This document shows, piece by piece, positions 59,701 through 61,195 of a stretch of DNA of 64,000 nucleotides; position 1 is the first letter of the stretch; each line of letters starts with the position of its first letter. The position numbers and the translations under genes are program-made. Origin of the DNA: Aurelia coerulea (taxonomy: Eukaryota > Cnidaria > Scyphozoa > Semaeostomeae > Ulmaridae). The DNA lies in assembly GCA_039566865.1 (NCBI GenBank), contig CM076960.1:3472001-3536000 (forward strand), read 5' to 3'. Below the pieces are notes generated by a model that was not told the origin of the DNA, did no database searches, and saw nothing but the letters and a program-made list of their open reading frames with translations.

Positions 59701-61195
59701 CTGGGTTTATGGAAAACTAGCTAAATCTTTTCAAGCAACAATATTTTACATAAGAAATTTCAGAAATTTCCGTCGAATCGCTGCTTGTGCTTACAAAAAC
59801 AGGCAATCACAGGGGGTCCAGGAATATCACTGAACAGACTGTAGTTTTGGTTTCTTTGGTTCCTTGTGACCTGGATTATGAAAAGAACAGCTGTGTAATT
59901 TGATGCAGATTACATCATCATTGCAGTCGGCCTGTTATTGTTACAGTAGAATACAGCATAGTAGGTAGTAGGTAGTATCTTTATAGGCAATATAGTATTT
60001 AGCCTTGCCCCAAGTCTATTTCGTCAACTGCAATAAGTCTATCGGAAAGTATATTACGAAACATTATGATTCACCAAGTATATTTCATTTTTCATTTTTC
60101 CCTTCAGTTTTTTTGACGCAATTTCATTTGACGAAATAGACTTGGGGCAAGTCTTTATACCGGGTGTCCCAAAATGATGTATTATCGTTGATTGCTTACA
60201 TATCCATAACCAATGAACTGATTTTCAAAAACTTTCTTTTATTTGATTGCTAAAGGCTAAATTTGTATTTAAAGATGTTGGTTGCGGTCTTACGACGATG
60301 TTTTCATATCGAAAGGAAGATTGATAAACCTGCTCAAATTTCAGCCTTAGATGGCACGAGAAAGAAACGGCCTATTTTTCCAGTCAACATTTTAGATGTG
60401 AAACAAAAGGATGAACTCGTATTCGTATTCTGACTATTCTCTGAATTCAGTATTAACTGAATTCATATTCTATGAAGGACATATAAGTTCAGCCTTTTGT
60501 ATCACATCTAAAATGTTGACTGGAAAGGTAGCCCGTTTCTTTTTCATGCCATCTAAGGTTTGATGTTGAAGGTTTATCGATCTTCTTTTCAACATGGAAA
60601 CATCTGAAAACATCGGCATGAAACCACAACCAACATCCTCAAATACAATGTAGCCTTTAGGCAATCGGATAAAAAAAACGTTTTTGAAAATCGGTTGATT
60701 GGCTATGGACATATAAGCAATCAAACGATAATATATCGCTTTGGGACATCCGTTAGTGTCTTTTCTTTCTCTTTTCTTACTGTTACGAGGCGCGGAATTT
60801 GAAAAAACCGCGAGTTCAAACCGCAGCCAATGAGATAAGAGCTCAAAAAGATTGTCCTACTGCAGCAATAGCAGGCCGACCGAAATGATAATGAAATCTG
60901 CATCAAATTACACAGCTGTTGTTTTCATAATCCCGATCACAAGGAATCAAAGAAACCAAAACTACAGTCTGTTCAGTGATATTCCTGGACCCCCTGTGAG
61001 GCTACTTTTAAACATACTACAAATCGGGTCTAAATTTGCATTATACAAACCTCGTAAGAGAGTGCTACTTTGAAGAAATATATGTCTTCAGTTATCCTTA
61101 TCTTGTAAAATCCAGCCGTAGCTTTCAATGAATCGTTCTTTAAATGCGCAACAATCCTGAATTTTACTTTTGGGCCTAAAATTTTCTTGCATACT
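5111..61195 (-). CDS. Giant secreted multi-lectin mosaic gene (5' partial, 35 exons)
   Basis: Exons: 61051-61195, 57357-57595, 54849-54933, 53776-53940, 52630-52764, 50886-51035, 48402-48611, 46974-47199, 45891-45940, 44319-44469, 43447-43612, 40439-40692, 39622-39782, 37546-37702, 36677-36788, 35088-35283, 33543-33651, 32704-32817, 31944-32117, 30611-30853, 29259-29390, 24044-24181, 22119-22244, 20414-20536, 20089-20301, 18278-18472, 17141-17374, 16135-16377, 14714-14926, 11507-11602, 10800-10940, 10154-10315, 8966-9139, 6865-6993, 5111-5283. They join in one open frame of 1910 residues ending in TAA. Layout: beta-rich modules 1-376; Cys-rich helix and cationic segment 377-484; 485-658 unrecognised; two ricin trefoils about 659-904; F-type lectin about 942-1081; four EGF 1082-1253; Sushi x2 1254-1390; HYR x2 1390-1549; Cys-rich modules 1549-1810; Ig 1812-1910. 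Probably secreted and carbohydrate-binding, in matrix or innate recognition. It could be two genes if a start is hidden in a long intron, but the unbroken phase argues against that. N-terminus not in window. Confidence 0.78.
5284..6864 (-). other. Intron inside Ig domain
   Basis: Holds the GGGTGTCCC foldback element 5504-6102; the rest is unremarkable. Confidence 0.4.
5504..6102. mobile_element. Foldback element, GGGTGTCCC family
   Basis: Ends AGGGTGTCCCAAA and TTTGGGACACCCT. Inner arms pair over 100 bp or more (ctgaaaccagc / gctggtttcag, atggagctatca / atagctctatcat). Similar termini occur at 60161-60752. Confidence 0.7.
6865..6993 (-). CDS. Lectin mosaic gene, exon (Ig domain, first half)
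   Basis: Residues 1811-1854. [20 protein letters not shown], Cys1836 and the core Trp1849 of an I-set Ig domain. Acceptor CTACAG, donor GCAG|GTACG. Confidence 0.82.
7146..7268. repeat. (ACAT)n microsatellite
   Basis: About 30 perfect copies of acat. It gives spurious HTYIHTYI frames. Confidence 0.95.
7367..8100 (-). mobile_element. Non-LTR retrotransposon remnant (RT C-terminal part)
   Basis: Two minus-strand frames read [23 protein letters not shown], then [22 protein letters not shown]: the region after the palm of CR1/L2/RTE-like reverse transcriptases. A frameshift near 7680-7760 marks it dead. Confidence 0.8.
8966..9139 (-). CDS. Lectin mosaic gene, exon (GCC2/GCC3 Cys-rich 2)
   Basis: Residues 1753-1811. 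[50 protein letters not shown]: second GCC2/GCC3 module with two N-glycosylation sites. Confidence 0.87.
9140..10153 (-). other. Intron
   Basis: A poly-C run at about 9632-9644 and short duplicated gtgtctaaccgctgtgaaggcgttg-like phrases near 9685-9740. No gene seen. Confidence 0.4.
10154..10315 (-). CDS. Lectin mosaic gene, exon (GCC2/GCC3 Cys-rich 1)
   Basis: Residues 1699-1753. [46 protein letters not shown]: the ephrin-receptor-like GCC2/GCC3 (TNFR-like) module found beside HYR and Sushi domains in SVEP1-type proteins. Confidence 0.86.
10316..10799 (-). other. Intron
   Basis: Nothing recognised. Confidence 0.35.
10800..10940 (-). CDS. Lectin mosaic gene, putative exon (uncertain acceptor)
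   Basis: Open frame [18 protein letters not shown] to NVMCP with a good donor CCAT|GTAAG in phase 1. The best acceptor, TTTTCAG at 10918, is out of phase with the previous exon; the in-phase TTTAAG at 10941 is weak and lies inside a dispersed repeat. The flanking exons also join in frame without it, so it may be alternative or absent. Confidence 0.4.
10963..11379. mobile_element. PIF/Harbinger-type MITE with TAA duplication
   Basis: TIRs begin GACCCTGTTTAAACGAGAGAA and GACCCCGGTTACATGAGAGAA. TAA at 10960-10962 and 11380-11382 is the duplicated target. The interior repeats ggatcgatcc. A homologous unoccupied site is at 42963-43010. Confidence 0.78.
11507..11602 (-). CDS. Lectin mosaic gene, exon (second part of Cys module)
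   Basis: Residues 1620-1652. [17 protein letters not shown] and [11 protein letters not shown]. Of the three frames this one fits the Cys pattern and both neighbours. Confidence 0.62.
11603..14713 (-). other. Intron with LINE insertion
   Basis: Holds the LINE at 12908-14195 and, upstream of it, a dispersed repeat around 14200-14480 (gcgagagtttgccc, ctttgaactgagg) also seen near 36.1, 58.0 and 59 kb. The GC-rich patch at 12237-12300 looks like a MITE end without a partner. Confidence 0.45.
12908..14195 (-). mobile_element. 5'-truncated non-LTR retrotransposon (RT)
   Basis: The frame reads from RT motif region through [19 protein letters not shown] (catalytic YADD), [26 protein letters not shown], to [20 protein letters not shown]. 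The palm N-terminus is missing and the 3' UTR ends in tttcat repeats at 12908. The RT portion is intact (about 370 codons), so it may be young. The family is common in anthozoan genomes (remembered). Confidence 0.85.
14714..14926 (-). CDS. Lectin mosaic gene, exon (unrecognised Cys/aromatic module)
   Basis: Residues 1549-1620. [16 protein letters not shown], many Tyr/Phe and three further cysteines, ending APACV. It sits where SVEP1-like proteins have short Cys modules, but I do not recognise it. One NAT site. Confidence 0.7.
14927..16134 (-). other. Intron
   Basis: A poly-G run at 14972-14984; otherwise nothing recognised. Confidence 0.35.
16135..16377 (-). CDS. Lectin mosaic gene, exon (HYR 2)
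   Basis: Residues 1468-1549. [40 protein letters not shown]: a canonical HYR domain. Confidence 0.88.
16669..16920 (-). mobile_element. tRNA-derived SINE, family 1
   Basis: The minus strand starts ggcggggtgagtggccgagt, a Ser/Leu-tRNA-like A box, then a B box-like ggtcaaactcc, a body with gtccttcggaagggacgtta, and a 3' (act)n tail. Confidence 0.75.
17141..17374 (-). CDS. Lectin mosaic gene, exon (HYR 1)
   Basis: Residues 1390-1468. INCPSDI, then [20 protein letters not shown] and CTVLVDIL: the HYR (hyalin repeat) fold typical of extracellular adhesion proteins, one domain per exon. Confidence 0.85.
17447..17665 (-). mobile_element. LINE 3' end, severely truncated
   Basis: Nearly identical to 12908-13130 (tttcattttcattttaaatt to ttttcaattgtttt), i.e. 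the 3' UTR and last codons of the same LINE family. Confidence 0.8.
18278..18472 (-). CDS. Lectin mosaic gene, exon (Sushi 2)
   Basis: Residues 1325-1390. [38 protein letters not shown]: second Sushi domain. Acceptor CCTAG, donor CCAA|GTATGA. Confidence 0.84.
18473..20088 (-). other. Intron between Sushi exons
   Basis: Holds the mariner-type MITE 18999-19420. The rest is AT-rich without a recognised gene. Confidence 0.4.
18999..19420. mobile_element. Tc1/mariner-type MITE, AAGAACCT family, copy 1
   Basis: TIRs agtaaatccccgcatataag and cttatatgcggggatttact are flanked by TA. The interior repeats aagaacct motifs in both orientations. Confidence 0.78.
20089..20301 (-). CDS. Lectin mosaic gene, exon (Sushi 1)
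   Basis: Residues 1254-1325. [38 protein letters not shown]: the complement-control (Sushi/CCP) pattern with the conserved W. Confidence 0.85.
20414..20536 (-). CDS. Lectin mosaic gene, exon (Ca-binding EGF 4)
   Basis: Residues 1213-1254. [31 protein letters not shown]: Ca-binding EGF. Confidence 0.87.
20647..21035. mobile_element. Tc1/mariner-type MITE, AAGAACCT family, copy 2
   Basis: Starts cagtaaaacccgcatataag and ends tgcgggtttttactg, with TA on both sides (20645-20646, 21036-21037). Confidence 0.78.
21678..22100. mobile_element. Tc1/mariner-type MITE, AAGAACCT family, copy 3
   Basis: Starts cagtaaatccgcgcatataa and ends gcggggatttactg, flanked by TA. Its right end is 19 bp from the EGF 3 exon end (22119). 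Confidence 0.78.
22119..22244 (-). CDS. Lectin mosaic gene, exon (Ca-binding EGF 3)
   Basis: Residues 1171-1213. [29 protein letters not shown]: Ca-binding EGF with phase 1 boundaries. Confidence 0.86.
22300..23510 (-). mobile_element. LINE fragment (RT N-terminal half) split by an insertion
   Basis: From 23510 down: [33 protein letters not shown]; after the insert: [36 protein letters not shown] and EHYGVRG. These are RT motifs 0-2. Truncated near 22300. Confidence 0.8.
22709..23288. mobile_element. 580-bp insertion inside LINE with 10-bp target duplication
   Basis: agctcaggat occurs at 22699-22708 and 23289-23298. Removing the insert and one copy restores the [11 protein letters not shown] frame of the RT. 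No coding capacity; weak subterminal pairing (acttacgct / agcgtaagt). Confidence 0.68.
23660..24018 (+). mobile_element. Inverted LINE fragment (linker upstream of RT)
   Basis: Plus strand reads [38 protein letters not shown], the segment that normally precedes the RT part lying in the opposite orientation next to it. Confidence 0.7.
24044..24181 (-). CDS. Lectin mosaic gene, exon (Ca-binding EGF 2)
   Basis: Residues 1125-1171. [25 protein letters not shown]: Ca-binding EGF. An inverted LINE fragment ends about 25 bp from the donor. Confidence 0.85.
24562..24743. repeat. 180-bp dispersed segment, copy 1
   Basis: From tattctcaccggagaagtct to cagtaataaaatc; almost identical to 27836-28017. 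Confidence 0.8.
25182..26960. repeat. 69-bp minisatellite, about 25 copies
   Basis: The unit is 69 bp (23 codons): atgacatcgttagctttagg, then ttagaattttatgcatg and ttcagcaacgaaagatctgc. Because the unit is a multiple of 3, frames stay open on both strands. One unit has tag for tcg (25809). Substitutions (Y/N, K/R, L/Q) are mostly non-synonymous and the first and last units are degenerate, so I read it as non-coding. Confidence 0.9.
27774..28154. mobile_element. Element with 62-bp direct terminal repeats containing 180-bp segment copy 2
   Basis: gctctctccatatcttagtg to agaatacgttggtatt occurs at 27774-27838 and 28090-28154, enclosing the 180-bp segment. TRIM-like layout, non-coding; class uncertain. 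Confidence 0.5.
29259..29390 (-). CDS. Lectin mosaic gene, exon (EGF 1)
   Basis: Residues 1081-1125. [23 protein letters not shown]: six cysteines in EGF order plus an extra pair (YNHC). It lacks the Ca-binding DxDEC start. Confidence 0.8.
29391..30610 (-). other. Intron between F-type lectin and EGF 1
   Basis: Holds one arm of foldback family 1 (29818-29905) joined to a fragment of the 38.6/55.0-kb repeat (29908-29955), and the inverted repeat 30157-30290. Confidence 0.45.
30157..30290. repeat. Inverted repeat, about 50-bp arms
   Basis: aaccggttttgtgttgtaca, ggaaaatataaagcccgag and gtct pair with agac, cgagggctttatattttcc, tgtacaactacaaaaccggt. A short spacer lies between the arms. Confidence 0.8.
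30611..30853 (-). CDS. Lectin mosaic gene, exon (F-type lectin, second half)
   Basis: Residues 1000-1081. [20 protein letters not shown], then C..., [20 protein letters not shown] completes the fold. The usual RGD of the fucose site reads RGE here, so sugar specificity is uncertain. Confidence 0.85.
31207..31664. repeat. About 458-bp near-perfect palindrome (foldback element)
   Basis: Arms of about 215 bp with few mismatches around a short loop at 31428-31443. Ends gggtgttag and ctaacaccc. Both arms contain cttcgcagaagaaaggtttc or its complement. Confidence 0.85.
31944..32117 (-). CDS. Lectin mosaic gene, exon (F-type lectin, first half)
   Basis: Residues 942-1000. [23 protein letters not shown] and [13 protein letters not shown] are the conserved core of F-type lectin (FTP, F5/8C-like) domains, which bind fucose and Ca2+. 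Confidence 0.85.
32118..32703 (-). other. Intron
   Basis: Nothing recognised. Confidence 0.35.
32704..32817 (-). CDS. Lectin mosaic gene, linker exon
   Basis: Residues 904-942. [20 protein letters not shown] and VCSKFSH; two cysteines, no recognised fold. Symmetric phase 1-1. Confidence 0.62.
32955..33112. mobile_element. Short MITE, AATAGACCTTTTAGCTATTC family, copy 1
   Basis: Starts aatagaccttttagctattc and ends gaatagctaaaaggatt. A related copy lies at 42706-42887 and a single end at 34800-34870. Confidence 0.65.
33543..33651 (-). CDS. Lectin mosaic gene, exon (end of second trefoil)
   Basis: Residues 868-904. [11 protein letters not shown] closes repeat 6; the rest is polar and hydrophobic. 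Enters phase 0, leaves phase 1. From here to the 3' end every intron is phase 1. Confidence 0.64.
33652..35087 (-). other. Intron
   Basis: An A24 tract at about 35039-35062 and one end of the AATAGACC MITE near 34800-34870. No gene seen. Confidence 0.4.
35088..35283 (-). CDS. Lectin mosaic gene, exon (ricin-B repeats 5-6)
   Basis: Residues 802-867. GYCVRPING with [10 protein letters not shown], then [11 protein letters not shown]. The spacing of C-[VI]-x and L-x(4-6)-C matches the other repeats, although QxW is lost (HAFAF). Confidence 0.7.
35284..36676 (-). other. Intron with LINE and dispersed-repeat fragments
   Basis: Repeated ccttcaaaaacctgcaaaaa-type phrases near 35545-35600, a gggcaaactctcgc-family fragment near 36100-36310, and the LINE tail 36440-36640. 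Confidence 0.45.
36440..36640 (+). mobile_element. LINE C-terminal zinc-knuckle fragment
   Basis: Plus strand reads [20 protein letters not shown] followed by PSFDVQQ, the C-terminal CCHC-like motif of many non-LTR RT ORFs; an in-frame stop follows shortly. Confidence 0.65.
36677..36788 (-). CDS. Lectin mosaic gene, exon (ricin-B repeat 4)
   Basis: Residues 765-802. [10 protein letters not shown] and LMLRPEC fit a ricin-type repeat. Acceptor TTTTCAG, donor CTGA|GTAAG. Confidence 0.66.
37546..37702 (-). CDS. Lectin mosaic gene, exon (ricin-B repeats 2-3)
   Basis: Residues 713-765. LCLDLS starts repeat 2 and KCVTA repeat 3; QRYDC replaces QxW. A basic LKRRRSNK motif (754-757) interrupts and may be protease-sensitive. 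Confidence 0.72.
38105..38416. repeat. Interlocking inverted repeats
   Basis: Arm A (38105-38140, aatgggtgaatgtggttcaa) pairs with 38229-38266. Arm B (about 38176-38230, gtagtcaagaaacccaatgt) pairs with 38362-38416. The order A-B-A'-B' is crossed rather than nested. Confidence 0.8.
38476..38597. repeat. 122-bp perfect palindrome
   Basis: Sixty-one-base arms meet at atcatgat. Each arm carries ctgatgaaggcttgcgccga and aacg, resembling a hammerhead-type core. Confidence 0.9.
38628..38800. mobile_element. Fragment of the 54997-55313 repeat family
   Basis: Shares aggccacgataccagcgtcga-like, acaacagcaaatg and ctgccatgcaggacttcttc with the element at 55.0 kb. Confidence 0.65.
39427..39552 (-). mobile_element. 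tRNA-derived SINE, family 2, copy 1
   Basis: The minus strand reads gttgtggtgcagtggtatag (A box-like) and ggcttcaatcccaggtagag (B box-like), typical of tRNA-derived SINE heads. About 70 bp from an exon donor. Confidence 0.65.
39622..39782 (-). CDS. Lectin mosaic gene, exon (ricin-B repeat 1)
   Basis: Residues 659-712. CMGV at 677-680, V-x-L-x-x-C ending at 694 and the diagnostic QQW at 701-703 identify a ricin-type beta-trefoil repeat, a family that often binds galactose-type sugars. Confidence 0.75.
39955..40190. mobile_element. Probable LINE 3' UTR remnant
   Basis: attcttttaaggagg then ggggccctcc followed by AT-rich sequence; the same layout recurs at 54118-54200. Confidence 0.4.
40439..40692 (-). 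CDS. Lectin mosaic gene, exon (beta-rich module before lectins)
   Basis: Residues 574-659. [20 protein letters not shown] then hydrophobic strands and a polar Pro-rich tail (DPPNPFTDF). Acceptor TTTTCAG|C, donor ACAG|GTAAG. Resembles the earlier [11 protein letters not shown] exon in style; family unknown. Confidence 0.66.
42299..42457. mobile_element. hAT-type MITE with perfect 8-bp duplication
   Basis: TIRs CAGTGGCGGAC and GTCCGCCACTG. The 8-bp target ttttcgca is present at 42291-42298 and 42458-42465. 159 bp. Confidence 0.9.
42706..42887. mobile_element. Short MITE, AATAGACC family, copy 2
   Basis: gaatagaccttttagttatt at the left and agctaaaaggtctattc at the right; shares the gcaaaatttt/tcgaa interior with 32955-33112. 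Confidence 0.65.
43447..43612 (-). CDS. Lectin mosaic gene, exon (hydrophobic Ala/Val-rich segment)
   Basis: Residues 519-574. Four cysteines ([16 protein letters not shown]), then a nearly uncharged stretch [20 protein letters not shown] that could be a buried or membrane-seeking helix. Enters in phase 1, leaves in phase 2. Confidence 0.66.
43613..44318 (-). other. Intron with candidate ribozyme
   Basis: Contains AT-rich degenerate repeats (gctctagaaaaa-like phrases, 43800-43985) and the hammerhead candidate. The phrase atcaacagaagat occurs at 44059 and 44171. Confidence 0.4.
44072..44121 (+). ncRNA. Candidate hammerhead ribozyme (type I, minimal stem III)
   Basis: Seen: ctgacga (44083-44089), 3-bp stem II ggc/gtc with loop cataga, gaaa (44103-44106) and cgcgtc with gtc as the cleavage triplet ending at 44112. 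tctt before the core pairs with aaga after it (stem I). Known: CUGANGA...GAAA with a tiny stem III (ACGCGU) is the form found in retroelement-borne hammerheads. Odd: one extra U before stem II. Inference only. Confidence 0.5.
44319..44469 (-). CDS. Lectin mosaic gene, exon with tetra-arginine site
   Basis: Residues 469-519. [18 protein letters not shown] continues the cationic helix and ends it in four arginines (481-484), a furin-type site. Then a His/Asn/Arg-rich stretch and [11 protein letters not shown]. Acceptor TTGATAG, donor AGAG|GTAAAC. Confidence 0.66.
44470..45890 (-). other. Intron with repeat fragments
   Basis: Element ends with gccaaaa near 45176 (accgggtgagccaaaa) and 45521 (accgggcgcgccaaaataaa). 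The latter, with ctatgcacgtttggcaggcc, recurs at 62972-63060. A poly-C run is near 45327-45338. Confidence 0.4.
45891..45940 (-). CDS. Lectin mosaic gene, 50-nt exon (cationic helix)
   Basis: Residues 452-468, [17 protein letters not shown], between TTTTTTGCAG and GTATGC. Phase 1 in, phase 0 out; it exactly joins the neighbouring exons. Confidence 0.65.
46184..46722. mobile_element. Foldback element, family 1, copy
   Basis: catccaaatctttccaaatc, aatggcttcaaagaaa at the left and gccattcagttgg, aaagatttgaaacctatg at the right; interior tttgatgacgtcacatcctc. Confidence 0.7.
46974..47199 (-). CDS. Lectin mosaic gene, exon (coiled helix and Cys cluster)
   Basis: Residues 377-452. A long charged helix ([20 protein letters not shown]) runs into a cysteine cluster ([16 protein letters not shown]) and the start of the cationic amphipathic segment ([13 protein letters not shown]). 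Acceptor GACAG, donor CTG|GTGGGT. Confidence 0.68.
47500..47660 (-). mobile_element. tRNA-derived SINE, family 2, copy 2
   Basis: The minus strand reads cttgtggtgcagtgatgaaa and gggctcgatcccaggtagag, matching the copy at 39427-39552. Confidence 0.65.
47720..48340. repeat. (AATG)n array with higher-order units
   Basis: About 620 bp of aatg with recurring variants (actgactg, gtatg, gcatg, aataaataaataattg) that repeat every 100-120 bp. The long HSFIHSFIH frame on the minus strand is a by-product. Confidence 0.9.
48402..48611 (-). CDS. Lectin mosaic gene, exon (unrecognised beta-rich module)
   Basis: Residues 307-376, phase 0-0, donor GAT|GTAAG. Strongly alternating beta pattern ([32 protein letters not shown]) with one NIT site. 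No family recognised. Confidence 0.68.
48895..49590 (+). mobile_element. 5'-truncated non-LTR retrotransposon
   Basis: The plus-strand frame 48901-49455 reads [24 protein letters not shown]-like [15 protein letters not shown] and [20 protein letters not shown], the C-terminal third of an RT ORF, followed by a 3' UTR and a gaaat repeat tail. Confidence 0.82.
50310..50831. mobile_element. Foldback element, family 1, copy with nested insertion
   Basis: Interior and right arm match 599-1105 (cacggcagatttacagc, tgagccctatg). A segment of about 100 bp (50657-50759, starting tgctaataataataataat) interrupts the right arm. Confidence 0.65.
50886..51035 (-). CDS. Lectin mosaic gene, exon (unrecognised module)
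   Basis: Residues 257-306, phase 0-0. [20 protein letters not shown] with an NST glycosylation site, then KVLFHFKKK. The LGPKV phrase repeats that of the first visible exon, suggesting an internally repeated module. Confidence 0.65.
51408..51537. repeat. (GGAAC)n pentanucleotide array
   Basis: About 26 units of ggaac, four of them ggagc. Open on both strands (ERNGT / RSVPF), not a gene. Confidence 0.95.
51595..51835 (+). mobile_element. LINE linker fragment
   Basis: Plus strand reads [20 protein letters not shown], then after a stop [20 protein letters not shown], the endonuclease-RT linker of non-LTR elements. Confidence 0.65.
52630..52764 (-). CDS. Lectin mosaic gene, exon (unrecognised module)
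   Basis: Residues 212-256, phase 0-0, acceptor TTTCACAG, donor [28 protein letters not shown] then strands [15 protein letters not shown]. Not recognised. Confidence 0.65.
52810..53240. repeat. Dispersed repeat shared with 288-597
   Basis: cccaaaa.gtactcc, caatgatccaaatatattt and gtttctctctgacagttatg occur in the same order in both places; an (att)n run is at 53053-53082. Confidence 0.6.
53471..53744. repeat. Three-copy tandem repeat beside an exon
   Basis: gcgttgcagtttacggaaaa, ccttcattgtcactgggtac and gagg start units at 53471, 53573 and 53697 (102-124 bp). The last unit ends about 30 bp from the donor of the exon at 53776. Confidence 0.85.
53776..53940 (-). CDS. Lectin mosaic gene, exon (unrecognised module)
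   Basis: Residues 157-211, phase 0 at both ends, acceptor CCTGCAG|GGT, donor [29 protein letters not shown] followed by a Gly/Ala-rich stretch. Not recognised. Confidence 0.65.
54849..54933 (-). CDS. Lectin mosaic gene, exon (unrecognised module)
   Basis: Residues 128-156 ([28 protein letters not shown]), acceptor ACCCAG, donor GAT|GTAAG. A decayed second copy of this exon lies immediately 5' (54947-55345). Confidence 0.65.
54947..55345 (-). pseudogene. Duplicated copy of exon 54849-54933, split by an insertion
   Basis: gacttacgtcattttcgaat to aaacaa (54954-54995) matches the 3' half and donor of the exon; attcttgccaaattctagct and gccctccaaa (55313-55342) matches the 5' half. About 317 bp of repeat lies between. 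The copy has substitutions and no usable acceptor that I can see. Confidence 0.72.
54997..55312. mobile_element. Foldback element inside duplicated exon
   Basis: gtttaaaggcagaaacaccg, caatacaacaaaaacaacag pairs with the reverse complement at 55250-55306 (arms about 55 bp). Related fragments at 38628-38800 and 29908-29955. Confidence 0.72.
55471..57214. mobile_element. hAT-like non-autonomous element
   Basis: Ends cagtagcgtagccagg and cctggctacgccactg. Flanks acttgaga / acatgagg agree at 6 of 8 positions, a plausible worn 8-bp duplication. The interior repeats gctcgcttcgctcgca and aggcaagcatg phrases; no transposase. An internal end-like tggccacgccgctg at 56548 suggests nesting. Confidence 0.6.
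57357..57595 (-). CDS. Lectin mosaic gene, exon (unrecognised beta-rich module)
   Basis: Residues 49-128, acceptor GACAG|AAT, donor CTTGC|GTAAGT. Alternating hydrophobic strands ([20 protein letters not shown]) and [17 protein letters not shown]. Joins in phase 2 with the next exon. No known domain recognised. Confidence 0.65.
57975..58350. repeat. Foldback element, arms over 120 bp
   Basis: gagcggtaggaaacgctgaa / ttcagcgtttcctaccgccc and ctcaagggccctgg / ccagggcccttgaag pair about a centre near 58175. Confidence 0.8.
58368..58900. mobile_element. AAGAACCT-family element with internal palindrome, copy 4
   Basis: Left end cagtaaaaaactagcatata, right end aaggttcttataagtgg (worn). Contains the palindrome 58432-58528 (ggacttgctacaagtctctc / gagagacttgtagcaagtcc). 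Confidence 0.65.
58930..59650. repeat. Inverted pair of gggcaaactctcgc-family repeats
   Basis: 58935-59270 and 59360-59650 share, in opposite orientation, tacatccttcttctttcgat, gagaaacttttgcggctttg and the acaaaatctgtccttg-type end. Relatives near 14.2-14.5 and 36.1 kb. Confidence 0.6.
59807..60999. mobile_element. Foldback element with two nested elements
   Basis: Outer arms tcacagggggtccaggaata (59807) and its complement at 60980-60999 extend about 140 bp. Inside lie a 150-bp inverted element (60002-60153, cttgccccaagtctatttcg / cgaaatagacttggggcaag) and the GGGTGTCCC element 60161-60752. Confidence 0.75.
60161..60752. mobile_element. GGGTGTCCC foldback element, copy 2
   Basis: Ends cgggtgtcccaaa and tttgggacatccg, with inner pairing (ccagtcaacattttagatgt / acatctaaaatgttgactgg). 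Confidence 0.72.
61051..61195 (-). CDS. Lectin mosaic gene, first visible exon (unrecognised beta-rich module)
   Basis: Residues 1-48: [21 protein letters not shown] glycosylation site, then alternating hydrophobic residues to KVALSYE. Donor GAG|GTTTGT in phase 0. The acceptor could be TGTAG|A at 61196 (used here) or nine bases further in. It shares LGPKV with the exon at 50886. Function not recognised. Confidence 0.55.

Larger units (their letters stand above)
57596..61050 (-). other. Intron built from foldback elements
   Basis: Nearly all of it is repeat: foldback 57975-58350, AAGAACCT-family element 58368-58900 with an internal palindrome, gggcaaactctcgc-family copies 58930-59650, and a nested foldback 59807-60999. 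Confidence 0.5.
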
